Origin: CAMAVH01 sp964628235
GTDB taxonomy: Bacteria; Pseudomonadota; Alphaproteobacteria; SMXQ01
Direction: 5' to 3'
Assembly: GCA_964628235.1 (NCBI GenBank)
Contig: CAZVLU010000058.1
Span: 1 to 18,526 of the forward strand
Length of the DNA: 18,526 nt
The translations under genes and the position numbers were made by a program. Below, piece by piece: positions 1 through 6,636 of the stretch (its first letter is position 1; each line of letters opens with the position of its first letter). The notes beneath the pieces are model-generated. The model saw nothing but the letters and a program-made list of their open reading frames with translations, made no database searches and had not been told where the DNA came from.

Positions 1-37
1 CCCCCACCCTAGCCCTCCCCCGCAAGGGGGGAGGGAA
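1..37. repeat. Palindromic intergenic repeat, left copy A
   Basis: This C-rich then G-rich unit contains an internal hairpin, CCCTCCCCC-GCAA-GGGGG(G)AGGG. It matches 18415-18451 at 36 of 37 positions; the only difference is G/A at unit position 12. The window begins at the first base, so the unit may extend further left. It is inverted relative to the copy at 96-132, making a REP/BIME-like pair. Families of such C/G-rich palindromes are common between genes in alphaproteobacteria. Naming a family would need a database comparison. Confidence 0.85.
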
Positions 38-95
38 TGAAGCCGCGATTCCCTCTCTGATCTGTGTTCGATGAGGAATAGCGGTGCGCTTCTTC

Positions 96-132
96 TCCCT
101 CCCCCTTCGATGGGGGAGGGCCGGGGTGGGGG
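96..132. repeat. Palindromic intergenic repeat, left copy B (inverted)
   Basis: This is the reverse-complement orientation of the unit at 1-37: TCCCTCCCCC-TTCGA-TGGGGGAGGG followed by CCGGGGTGGGGG. Together with 1-37 it forms a large imperfect palindrome around a roughly 58-bp spacer. It lies 14 bp past the stop codon of the minus-strand methyltransferase gene, so on that strand it could act as a 3'-end hairpin for termination or mRNA stability (inference). Confidence 0.8.
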
Positions 133-146
133 TGATGACCGATATG

Positions 147-917
147 TCAGCGCGTCCGCTGCCGCACCCATTCGAACAGGCAGACCGCCGCGGACGCCGC
201 GACGTTGAGCGATTCGGCGCTGCCTGGCATCGGGATGCGGACGCGCAGGCCGGCCGCTGCGGACAGTTCGGGCGGCAGGCCGGCGCCTTCGTTGCCGAAC
301 AGGAAATGGCAGTCGGCGGGCAGCGCCACATCATAGAGCGATCGCGCCGCCGCAAGATCGGTCGCCAGCACGCGCGCCGGATCGGCGGCGATGCGCGTTT
401 TGAGATCCGCATGTTCGTGGATGGCGAGGGCAAATTGCGCGCCCATGCCGGCGCGCAGCGCCTTGGGTGACCAGGCTTCGGCGCAGCCGGCCGAGAGATA
501 GGCGGCCGTGAGGCCGGCCGCCGCCGCCGTGCGCAGCATCGTGCCCACATTGCCGGGGTCCTGCACGCCGTCGAGCATTATCGCTGCGCCGGTGGTTTGT
601 TGTGCTGCGGGTATGGCGAGGCGCGCGATCAGGCCGGTCGGCGTCTCGACGGTGGAGAGCGCGTCGGCCAAGGCGTCGGGCAGGATCATCACGGCGCGCT
701 CGGGCAGGCGGGCGAGCAGGGCGGCGATTTCCGTCGCCGCGCTGCGGCTCTCGCCGACGGCGACGAGATCGGGGACGCGGCCGGCATCGAGCGCCGCGCC
801 CAGCAGATGCGCGCCATCGAGAATGGCGATGGCGTCCTTGCGCCGGATACGCGGCTCGGCGGTTTGCCGCTTGAGGTCGGCATAGAGCGGATTGGCGGCG
901 GAGGCGATGCGCTTCAT
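147..917 (-). CDS. TrmH/SpoU-family RNA 2'-O-methyltransferase
   Basis: This 256-residue protein is expected to transfer a methyl group from S-adenosylmethionine to a ribose 2'-OH in rRNA or tRNA, using the knotted SPOUT fold. All three SpoU motifs are visible: motif 1 at about 116-129 (DGVQDPGNVGTMLR, with the conserved Asn123 and Arg129), motif 2 at about 207-214 (FGNEGAGL) and motif 3 at about 228-241 (IPMPGSAESLNVAA). Residues 1-105 fit the substrate-binding N-terminal extension usual in RlmB/TsnR-like members. The ATG start at 917 opens the first family-like residues (MKRIASAANP); no strong Shine-Dalgarno is visible. It is divergent from zapE. The family is secure, but which RNA nucleotide is modified cannot be told, so no symbol is given. 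Confidence 0.93.
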   Translation of the reverse strand: MKRIASAANPLYADLKRQTAEPRIRRKDAIAILDGAHLLGAALDAGRVPDLVAVGESRSAATEIAALLARLPERAVMILPDALADALSTVETPTGLIARLAIPAAQQTTGAAIMLDGVQDPGNVGTMLRTAAAAGLTAAYLSAGCAEAWSPKALRAGMGAQFALAIHEHADLKTRIAADPARVLATDLAAARSLYDVALPADCHFLFGNEGAGLPPELSAAAGLRVRIPMPGSAESLNVAASAAVCLFEWVRQRTR

Positions 918-987
918 GGGCCGCAGTCTATCCGTTGGTCCTGCAAAACACAGGGCAGAGTTGCGCCGTTAAGCTGCTGGGTCAGGT

Positions 988-1008
988 GGACGGGGCGGGG
1001 CGGGGTGG
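988..1008 (+). other. G-run tract upstream of zapE
   Basis: Three GGGG runs separated by single C bases (992-995, 997-1000, 1002-1005) are flanked by GG at 988-989 and 1007-1008. The tract sits in the divergent trmH-family/zapE gap, 36 bp before the zapE ATG. With only three runs of three or more G it supports at most a two-tetrad intramolecular quadruplex. It could equally be compositional. Confidence 0.35.
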
Positions 1009-1043
1009 ACTACTCTCCGCGCGGTCTCACCGGTTTGGCCTCC

Positions 1044-2276
1044 ATGTCCCCGTCCGCCGACGATACGTCATTGTTAGGTCCCGTCGCGGCGCTCCGCGAG
1101 CGCCGCCGTTCGGGCGCGCTCAAGGTCGATCCGGCGCAAGACCTCGCCGCCGAAAAACTGCAAGAGCTGCATCACGCGCTGAAGGCGTACCGGCCGGTCG
1201 ACGAGGGCGGCGGCTTTATGAGCGCGCTCAGCCATTGGAAGTCGCGCCTCGGCCTGGCGCGGCGCGACGAGACGCCGCCGCAGGGCCTTTACATCTTCGG
1301 CGCGGTCGGGCGCGGCAAGTCCATGTTGATGGATCTGTTTTACGAGACAGCGCCGGTCGCCAAGCACCACAAACGCCGCGTGCATTTCCACGCTTTCATG
1401 ATCGAGGTGCATCAGCGCCTGCATGCCTGGCGCCTGCGCACCAAAGGGGCCGAGGCCGATCCGGTACCCAAGCTCGCCGAGGAGATCGCGGGCCAGACTT
1501 GGCTGCTCTGTTTCGACGAGTTTCAAGTCACCAACATCGCCGATGCCGCCATTCTCGGGCGGCTGTTCACCGCGCTGTTCGCCAACGGCATCGTCATGGT
1601 GGCGACCTCCAATCGCGCGCCCGACGAGCTTTATAAAGGCGGCCTGCAGCGCGAATTGTTCCTGCCCTTCATCGCGCTGATGAAGGAGAAGCTCGACGTC
1701 GTCGAATTGGACGGCGGCCAGGATTACCGCCTGCTGCGCTTGAAGGGCATGCCGCTATGGCATTCGCCGCTCGGCCCCGCCGCCAGCGCGGCGCTCGACG
1801 AAGCCTTCGAGTTGCTGACTCAAGATGAGGAGGCCGAGAGGCCATTGTCGGTTCAGGAGCGCCAAGCCGGCTTCAAGCTGGCGCCGGCCGCGCCCGAAGC
1901 GCCCACGGTGCTGATGGTGCAGGGCCGCAAGCTGCCGGTGCCGCTCGCCGCCAAGGGCGTGGCGCGCTTCGCTTTCTCGGAGCTTTGCGCCCGCGCGCTC
2001 GGCGCGGCGGACTACATCGCGCTGGTGACGCATTTCCACACGCTGATCCTCTCGGACATTCCGGCGCTCGGGCCGGAAAAGCGCAACGAAGCCTTCCGCT
2101 TCACCACGCTGATCGACGCGCTTTACGAGCATAAGGTCAATCTGATCGCCTCGGCGGCGGTCGCGCCGCGGGCGCTTTATACCGACGGCGAGTTCGCCTT
2201 CGAATTCGAGCGCACCGTCTCGCGCATTCTCGAAATGCAGACCGACGGCTATCGCCAAGCTCCGCATTTGACCTAG
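1044..2276 (+). CDS. zapE: Cell division protein ZapE / AFG1-like P-loop ATPase
   Basis: This is a 410-residue AFG1/LACE1-family ATPase. The E. coli member ZapE acts at the division ring, and the mitochondrial homologue takes part in protein quality control. Visible motifs are Walker A at 86-93 (GAVGRGKS), Walker B at 154-160 (LLCFDEF, Asp158/Glu159) and a sensor-like ATSNR at 187-191. The C-terminal half carries family-like THFHTLIL and RFTTLIDALYEHK segments. The frame is open upstream to 597, but that extension overlaps the opposite methyltransferase gene and does not resemble the family. The ATG at 1044 gives a natural N-terminus (GPVAALRERR...DPAQ). A GTG at 1005 behind a G-rich tract is an alternative start. 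Neither start has a classic ribosome binding site. zapE directly upstream of the mdh-suc locus is a usual alphaproteobacterial neighbourhood, here interrupted by nadA and nadC. Confidence 0.93.
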   Translation: MSPSADDTSLLGPVAALRERRRSGALKVDPAQDLAAEKLQELHHALKAYRPVDEGGGFMSALSHWKSRLGLARRDETPPQGLYIFGAVGRGKSMLMDLFYETAPVAKHHKRRVHFHAFMIEVHQRLHAWRLRTKGAEADPVPKLAEEIAGQTWLLCFDEFQVTNIADAAILGRLFTALFANGIVMVATSNRAPDELYKGGLQRELFLPFIALMKEKLDVVELDGGQDYRLLRLKGMPLWHSPLGPAASAALDEAFELLTQDEEAERPLSVQERQAGFKLAPAAPEAPTVLMVQGRKLPVPLAAKGVARFAFSELCARALGAADYIALVTHFHTLILSDIPALGPEKRNEAFRFTTLIDALYEHKVNLIASAAVAPRALYTDGEFAFEFERTVSRILEMQTDGYRQAPHLT

Positions 2277-2515
2277 TTCATGCCTTCTCGGGGTTTTTCC
2301 GGCTTTGGGTGGCGAAAATGCCACAGTCGGCTCTTGCGCCGCCTTGTCACGCATTAAGCCTTGCAGTACCAACAGGGCCCCTTATTTCTTAAGGAACAAG
2401 CGTCACTGTTCCAGGGGCGGCATCGGGCCGCTCCGTACCCCGATTGCCGGGGGACATTCCGTCACTGCCTGCGCCGTTTGACTGGCGCGGGTCGGAACCG
2501 AGGTTCGCTTCGCCG

Positions 2516-3535
2516 ATGACTGACAGCCTGCTCGCTCCGTCCGCCGCCCGCGCGCCGGTCGATCCGCGTCTCGATCTGGTCGCCGAGATCAACCGTCTGC
2601 GCCGCGAGCGCAAGGCCGTGATCCTGGCGCACTATTATCAAGACGGCGAGATACAGGACTTGGCCGACTTCGTCGGCGATTCGCTCGACCTGTCGCGCAA
2701 GGCGGCGAGCACCGATGCCGACGTCATCCTGTTCTGCGGCGTGAAGTTCATGGCCGAGGTGGCGAAGATCCTGTCGCCGTCGAAAACCGTGCTGCTGCCC
2801 GATATGGCCGCCGGCTGCTCGCTGGAAGACTCCTGCAAGCCCGGGCCGTTCAAAGCGTTCCGCGACGCCCACCCCGAGCATGTCGCCGTCACCTATATCA
2901 ATTGCTCGGCCGAGGTGAAGGCGCTCTCCGACATCATCGTCACCTCGTCGAACGCCGAAGCGATCATCCGCCAGATCCCCGCCGACAAGCCGATCCTGTT
3001 CGCGCCGGACCGCAATCTCGGCGCCTATCTCGCCAAGGTGACGGGGCGCGAGATGACCTTGTGGCCGGGCACCTGCATCGTCCATGAAAGCTTCGCCGAG
3101 CGCGAGTTGGCCAAGCTGAAAGCGCGCCATCCCAAGGCGTTGGTTGCAGCGCACCCGGAAAGCGCGCCGGCAGTCCTTGCGGGCGCCGATCATGTCGGCT
3201 CGACGCGCTCGATTCTGGAATATGTCCTGAAAGCGCCGGCCGACGAGTTCATTATCGGCACCGATGCCGGCATCATCCATCAGATGCGCAAGCAAGCGCC
3301 GCACAAGCGCTTCATCCCGATCGCCGGCACGGAAGGGCCTTGCGCTTGCAACGCTTGCCCCTTCATGGCGCTCAATACGGTCGAAAAACTTTACCTGGCG
3401 TTGCGTGACATGACGCCGCGGCTGGAATTGCCCGAGCCGCTGCGTCAGGCGGCGCAATTGCCGCTCGAGCGGATGCTCGCCATGTCGGCGTCGATCCCGG
3501 CGCCTGTGGAGAGCGCGCCAGCGACAGTTCGTTAA
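2516..3535 (+). CDS. nadA: Quinolinate synthase NadA
   Basis: This is a 339-residue [4Fe-4S] enzyme that condenses iminoaspartate with dihydroxyacetone phosphate to form quinolinate, the second step of de novo NAD synthesis. Family motifs include LAHYYQD (38-43 region), FVGDSLDLS and the three expected cluster cysteines: Cys101 (AAGCSLED), Cys187 (WPGTCIVH) and one in CACNACPFM, by family comparison probably Cys281. The open frame reaches a TTG at 2444. The ATG at 2516 is preferred because the residues before it do not look conserved, though its ribosome binding site is weak (a GAGG about 12 bp upstream). The usual partner nadB (L-aspartate oxidase) is not adjacent, so iminoaspartate must come from an unlinked gene or an aspartate dehydrogenase. 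The stop codon lies 10 bp before a strong terminator hairpin. Confidence 0.95.
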   Translation: MTDSLLAPSAARAPVDPRLDLVAEINRLRRERKAVILAHYYQDGEIQDLADFVGDSLDLSRKAASTDADVILFCGVKFMAEVAKILSPSKTVLLPDMAAGCSLEDSCKPGPFKAFRDAHPEHVAVTYINCSAEVKALSDIIVTSSNAEAIIRQIPADKPILFAPDRNLGAYLAKVTGREMTLWPGTCIVHESFAERELAKLKARHPKALVAAHPESAPAVLAGADHVGSTRSILEYVLKAPADEFIIGTDAGIIHQMRKQAPHKRFIPIAGTEGPCACNACPFMALNTVEKLYLALRDMTPRLELPEPLRQAAQLPLERMLAMSASIPAPVESAPATVR

Positions 3536-3545
3536 CCTTTTCCTG

Positions 3546-3573
3546 CGGCGGCCGTTCTGGCCGCCGTTTTTTT
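3546..3573 (+). terminator. Intrinsic terminator after nadA
   Basis: A perfect 8-bp GC stem (3546-3553 with 3559-3566) with a 5-nt loop (GTTCT) is followed at once by seven T residues (3567-3573). This is the clearest rho-independent terminator in the window. It begins 10 nt after the nadA stop codon, so nadA and nadC are probably not a simple read-through unit. Confidence 0.9.
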
Positions 3574-3583
3574 ATCAACGGAC

Positions 3584-3612
3584 GCGGCGGCCTACGGTAA
3601 CGTGGCCGCCGC
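3584..3612 (+). promoter_or_regulatory. Second hairpin before nadC, sharing arms with the nadA terminator
   Basis: A perfect 9-bp stem (3584-3592 with 3604-3612) with an 11-nt loop repeats the arm sequence of the terminator just upstream. The 3' arm of the first hairpin can therefore pair with the 5' arm of this one (3559-3566 with 3585-3592), which would open the terminator and put its T-run in a loop. The hairpin ends 21 nt before the nadC start. The stems are read directly; an attenuator role is inference. Confidence 0.5.
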
Positions 3613-3633
3613 TTCTTCATTCGACAGGACAGT

Positions 3634-4476
3634 ATGATGCAGTTGAACCGGGCGGAAATTCAGCAATTCATCGACCGCGCGCTAGGCGAGGATGTCGGGC
3701 GTGGCGACCTGACGAGCTATGTCACCATTCCCAAAAGCACGCAGTTCAAGGCTGTCATGGTGGCCCGTCAAGACTTGGTGGTCTGCGGCATCGGCATCGC
3801 CATGGCGGTGTTCAAGCGGGTGTCGGCTCAGCTCGAATTCAAATCCGCGGTGAAGGACGGCGACAAGATCGGCCCCAAGACCGTGATGGCCGAAATCGAG
3901 GGCGAGGCCCGCGCAATCCTCACCGCCGAGCGCACGGCGCTCAACATCGTGCAGCATCTCTCGGGCATTTCGACGCTGACGCGCCGCTATGCCGAGCTCG
4001 TGCAGGGCACCGGCGCCACGCTGATCGACACGCGCAAAACCATCCCGACGCTGCGCAATCTCGCGAAATACGCCAGTTATGTCGGCGGCGCGCGCAACCA
4101 CCGCATCCGCTTGGACGACGGCGTTTTGATCAAAGACAACCATATTGCGGTCTGCGGCGGCCTGACGGCGGCCGTTCAGCGCGCCAAACGGCAGACGCCG
4201 GCGCTCACCGTGGTCGAAGTGGAGTGCGACACCCTCGATCAGGTGCGCGAAGCGGTCGCTGCCGGCGCCGGCATGATCCTGCTCGACAACATGGGCGTGG
4301 CCGAGCTGAAAGAGGCGGTGAAGATCGCGCAGGGCCGCGCCGTGCTCGAAGCTTCGGGCGGCATTACGCTCGAAACCATCCGCGAGAAAGCCTTGAGCGG
4401 CGTCGATTTCGTCTCCGTCGGACGCATGACGCAGTCTGCGCCGGCAGTGGATATCGGTCTCGACTACGGTTCTTGA
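3634..4476 (+). CDS. nadC: Nicotinate-nucleotide pyrophosphorylase (quinolinate phosphoribosyltransferase, decarboxylating) NadC
   Basis: This 280-residue enzyme converts quinolinate and PRPP to nicotinate mononucleotide, CO2 and pyrophosphate, the step after NadA. Recognisable motifs are ERTALNIVQHLSGIST (99-114), DTRKT (132-136), GGARNHR...LDD...LIKDNH (151-170), VEVE in the barrel core, LLDNM and a C-terminal glycine-rich EASGGIT. After DTRKT it reads IPTLRNLAKYA where many homologues have TPGLR...KYA, a variant in the phosphate-handling region, but the basic residues remain. ATG codons are found at 3634 and 3637; the AGGA at 3626-3629 is 7 nt from the second, so translation could begin at either. 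It lies 98 bp after nadA, behind a terminator and a second hairpin. Confidence 0.95.
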   Translation: MMQLNRAEIQQFIDRALGEDVGRGDLTSYVTIPKSTQFKAVMVARQDLVVCGIGIAMAVFKRVSAQLEFKSAVKDGDKIGPKTVMAEIEGEARAILTAERTALNIVQHLSGISTLTRRYAELVQGTGATLIDTRKTIPTLRNLAKYASYVGGARNHRIRLDDGVLIKDNHIAVCGGLTAAVQRAKRQTPALTVVEVECDTLDQVREAVAAGAGMILLDNMGVAELKEAVKIAQGRAVLEASGGITLETIREKALSGVDFVSVGRMTQSAPAVDIGLDYGS

Positions 4477-4940
4477 CCGGGACGTTTTCGCGCGACGCGC
4501 GCACGGCGATCGTCTCGCCGCAGTGCGCTCGCACATCGAAAATCGAATCAAAAATCCTCTTCGAAGGATCGAATCGCGTGTCGAATGAGTCGCGCGAGAC
4601 GAAAAAAACGACACGAATCGTGTCCGCAACTCATTTTTTTATTTTCTACGATTCATTTTTGGATAATTATGCGCGTCGAGAGTCTGGCTTACGGACTTTC
4701 CGGCGGTGACGAGTGCCGCATGATCGATCGGCGAAGACGACGAGTGAGACAGCCGAGAGATGACGCGAGACGCGCTTCCATCCGAAGCCATGAATGTTGC
4801 GACGGGCTTCGGAGATCACGGCGAGATCGCGGACGGTATTCGACAAAGCGCTACGCTTTGCAGCTTGGAAGACAATGTCGGGCCGCAGCGTCGTGTTGAA
4901 GATTTAGTTCCGTTCGTGACGTGAAGATCTAGGAGAGTTG
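4477..4940. other. nadC-mdh intergenic region (464 bp)
   Basis: No credible gene was found. Near the 5' end there are small hairpins (CGGCGA-TCGTC-TCGCCG at 4504-4520, then GTGCG-CT-CGCAC) but no T-run. At 4536-4585 the word TCGAA occurs five times. An interrupted palindrome GACACGA-A-TCGTGTC lies at 4610-4624. A T-rich stretch at about 4632-4660 runs into GATAAT (4662-4667), which resembles a -10 box but lacks a convincing -35. A short hairpin CAAAGCG-CTA-CGCTTTG is at 4844-4860. The region most likely holds the mdh promoter and leader. Confidence 0.6.
4610..4624. promoter_or_regulatory. Interrupted palindrome upstream of mdh
   Basis: GACACGA and TCGTGTC form perfect 7-bp arms around one base. 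The palindrome lies just before a T-rich, promoter-like stretch and after a cluster of TCGAA words. The symmetry suits a dimeric regulator site, but I recognise no known operator, so this is a candidate only. Confidence 0.3.
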
Positions 4941-5903
4941 ATGGCTCGTAAGAAAATCGCCCTGATCGGCGGCGGCAATATCGGTGGCACCTTGGCCCAC
5001 CTGGCTGCGCTGAAGGAATTGGGCGACGTCGTTTTGTTCGATATCGTTGACGGTCTGCCCCAGGGTAAAGCCCTGGATTTGGCCGAATCTTCGGCGATTG
5101 AGGGTTTCAACGCTTCCGTCACGGGCGCGAATGATTATTCCGCCATCAAGGGCGCTGACGTGGTCATCGTCACCGCCGGCGTCGCCCGCAAGCCGGGCAT
5201 GAGCCGTGACGACCTGATCGGCATCAACACCAAGGTCGTCTCCACCGTCGGCGCAGCGATCAAAGAGCATTGCCCCGGCGCCTTCGTCATCGTCATCACC
5301 AATCCGCTGGATGTGATGGTCTTGATCATGAAGGAAGCCTCCGGCCTGCCCGCGGAGCGGGTGGTCGGCATGGCCGGCGTCCTCGACGCCGCGCGCTTCC
5401 GTTATTTCCTCGCCGAAGAGTTCAAAGTCGCGGTCGAGGATGTCCAGGCCTACGTTCTCGGCGGCCACGGCGACACCATGGTGCCGCTGATCCGCTACTC
5501 GAGCGTCGGCGGCTTGCCGATTCCCGACCTGGTGAAGATGGGTTGGAGCACGGACAAGCGCATCGAAGAGATTGTGCAGCGCACCCGAGACGGTGGCGCT
5601 GAGATCGTGGCACTTTTGAAGACCGGTTCGGCGTTTTACGCCCCGGCTTCGGCGGCGATCCAGATGGCGGAGTCCTTTTTGAAGGACCAGAAGCGGGTTT
5701 TGCCCTGCGCCGCCTATCTGCAAGGGGAATATGGGGTCAATGGAGTCTATGTGGGCGTGCCCGTCGTCATCGGCGCCGGCGGGGTAGAGCGCATCATCGA
5801 GATTCCTTTGAGTAAGGACGAGAAGGCCATGTTTGATAAATCCGTTGCGGCCGTGGAAGGGCTGATCACGGCGGCCAAGTCCTTACAAAACAAGCCGGCC
5901 TAA
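4941..5903 (+). CDS. mdh: Malate dehydrogenase (NAD-dependent, LDH-like type)
   Basis: This 320-residue cytosolic TCA enzyme oxidises malate to oxaloacetate with NAD. The N-terminal Rossmann motif is IGGGNIGG (9-16), and Asp34 at the end of the second strand indicates NAD rather than NADP. Catalytic and substrate residues are recognisable: Arg83 and Arg89 in the mobile loop (ARKPGMSRDD), Asn121 (TNPLD), Asp149/Arg152 (GVLDAARFR) and His176 (GGHGDTMVP). Arg83, where lactate dehydrogenases have Gln, supports malate specificity. The frame also opens with a TTG at 4938, but the ATG at 4941 with AGGAGA at 4931-4936 is the better start. mdh is normally followed by sucC in alphaproteobacteria; here about 4.3 kb intervene. 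Confidence 0.97.
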   Translation: MARKKIALIGGGNIGGTLAHLAALKELGDVVLFDIVDGLPQGKALDLAESSAIEGFNASVTGANDYSAIKGADVVIVTAGVARKPGMSRDDLIGINTKVVSTVGAAIKEHCPGAFVIVITNPLDVMVLIMKEASGLPAERVVGMAGVLDAARFRYFLAEEFKVAVEDVQAYVLGGHGDTMVPLIRYSSVGGLPIPDLVKMGWSTDKRIEEIVQRTRDGGAEIVALLKTGSAFYAPASAAIQMAESFLKDQKRVLPCAAYLQGEYGVNGVYVGVPVVIGAGGVERIIEIPLSKDEKAMFDKSVAAVEGLITAAKSLQNKPA

Positions 5904-5968
5904 ATCAGGGCAGACCAAAGCGTAAAAACGTAGCGGAATTTCAACAAACTAACGAAGAGAGCAGAAAA

Positions 5969-6052
5969 ATGGTTAAGAAGCCCGCGAAGAAGAAAGTTGC
6001 CAAGAAGAAGGTTGCCAAGAAGGCGAAGAAGAAGGCCGCCAAGAAGAAGTAG
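5969..6052 (+). CDS. 27-residue lysine-rich basic mini-protein (histone H1 tail-like)
   Basis: The frame encodes 27 residues made almost only of Lys (16), Ala (6) and Val (3), plus one Pro and the initiator Met, arranged as repeated KK/KKK blocks separated by VA, A or AA. An ATG at 5969 is preceded by GAAGAGAG at 5954-5961, a purine-rich ribosome binding site about 7 nt away. A stop at 6050 is followed by two strong hairpins. It begins 65 bp after mdh with no terminator between, so it is probably co-transcribed with mdh. Fifteen of the sixteen Lys codons are AAG. Such peptides resemble the tails of bacterial H1-like or HU-type DNA-binding proteins, so nucleic-acid binding is a reasonable guess but unproven. 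A spurious low-complexity frame cannot be fully excluded. Confidence 0.65.
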   Translation: MVKKPAKKKVAKKKVAKKAKKKAAKKK

Positions 6053-6077
6053 TTTCTAACGAAACTAGTTTGACTAT

Positions 6078-6123
6078 GGTCCGGGACAACCGATCCGCTT
6101 CGGCGTGACTCGGTTCCCGGACC
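6078..6123 (+). terminator. Hairpin downstream of the Lys-rich mini-gene (first of two)
   Basis: GGTCCGGG (6078-6085) pairs with CCCGGACC (6116-6123). After a 2-nt bulge, AACCGA (6088-6093) pairs with TCGGTT (6110-6115), enclosing a 16-nt loop. There is no T-run directly after it, so it may work together with the next hairpin or protect the 3' end of the mRNA. Confidence 0.6.
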
Positions 6124-6134
6124 AGCCTTCCTGA

Positions 6135-6172
6135 CCCGCCCCGTCCATTGCTGATGCGATGGACGGGGCGGG
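6135..6172 (+). terminator. Perfect 14-bp hairpin, probable terminator (second of two)
   Basis: CCCGCCCCGTCCAT (6135-6148) pairs perfectly with 6159-6172 around a 10-nt loop. Only a short T-run (TTT at 6177-6179) and a later TTTTT near 6189 follow, so it is not a textbook intrinsic terminator. Its stability and its position after the mdh/mini-gene unit make a 3'-end function likely. Confidence 0.6.
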
Positions 6173-6636
6173 CACGTTTCGGGCTTAGTTTTTGGCCAGC
6201 TCCGTTGGCGACTCGCCGTCGCGACCGGCCTTCCTCAACCCGCCCCCAGCCCCTCATGGCCTCGCCGGACATCCAAAATGTCCGCATGTTCCGCTGCATA
6301 GATTTTTTATGCCACGCTCATCGCGGGGATAAGCGTGAATTCAAATACCGCGGCCAAATTAGGCTGATCCCGCGCGCTATGGGGCGGGACGCGACGAGCC
6401 TTTGCCAGTTTTGCGCTGCCGACCCCTTCGGCTAAAAGCCTTTGTCTCCCGGCATAGCGCTCGCGCAAGCCTGCAAATAATGGATTCAACTCATATTGAA
6501 ATTTATCGCCTAATTAATTCAGTATAGCTTCGCTGAACAATGAGAGCTGGTCGACCCTGCTACGGGTTCGTCAAGGCTCCGGGGCGCCAAGCGCCACAGC
6601 CAAATAGCATCCAATCGCCTAGGGAGGGCACGGACG

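Larger units (their letters stand above)
6053..6636. other. Intergenic region between the Lys-rich mini-gene and the accessory block (584 bp)
   Basis: I see no convincing protein gene. It opens with two strong hairpins (6078-6123 and 6135-6172). Further inverted repeats follow: CGGACAT-CCAAA-ATGTCCG (6266-6284), GCATA...TATGC (6296-6312), TCCCGC...GCGGGA (6368-6389), and GCGCTATG (6374-6381) with its complement CATAGCGC (6453-6460). The stretch 6475-6535 is AT-rich, with TTGAAA at 6496-6501 and TATAGC at 6523-6528, but their 21-bp spacing is too long for a standard sigma-70 promoter. The region ends with the Shine-Dalgarno of the next gene. Confidence 0.6.

Noticed and set aside
1..132. CRISPR-like repeat array
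   Set aside because: There are only two units, in opposite orientation, with self-complementary hairpins and no regular spacers or cas genes. The pattern is REP/BIME-like.
597..1043. Upstream extension of the zapE reading frame
   Set aside because: The frame is open, but it overlaps the opposite methyltransferase gene, and the residues are not like the AFG1/ZapE family, which begins near the ATG at 1044.
4585..4899. 104-codon frame in the nadC-mdh gap
   Set aside because: Its residues are Arg-rich without any domain, there is no ribosome binding site, and it covers the AT-rich regulatory stretch.
6307..6489. 60-codon minus-strand frame in the gap before the receptor gene
   Set aside because: No recognisable family and no clear ribosome binding site; it overlaps several inverted repeats. 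It could be a gene remnant but this cannot be supported.
6496..6528. Sigma-70 promoter TTGAAA/TATAGC before the receptor gene
   Set aside because: The 21-bp spacing is too long for a normal sigma-70 promoter, so it is mentioned only as part of the AT-rich region.
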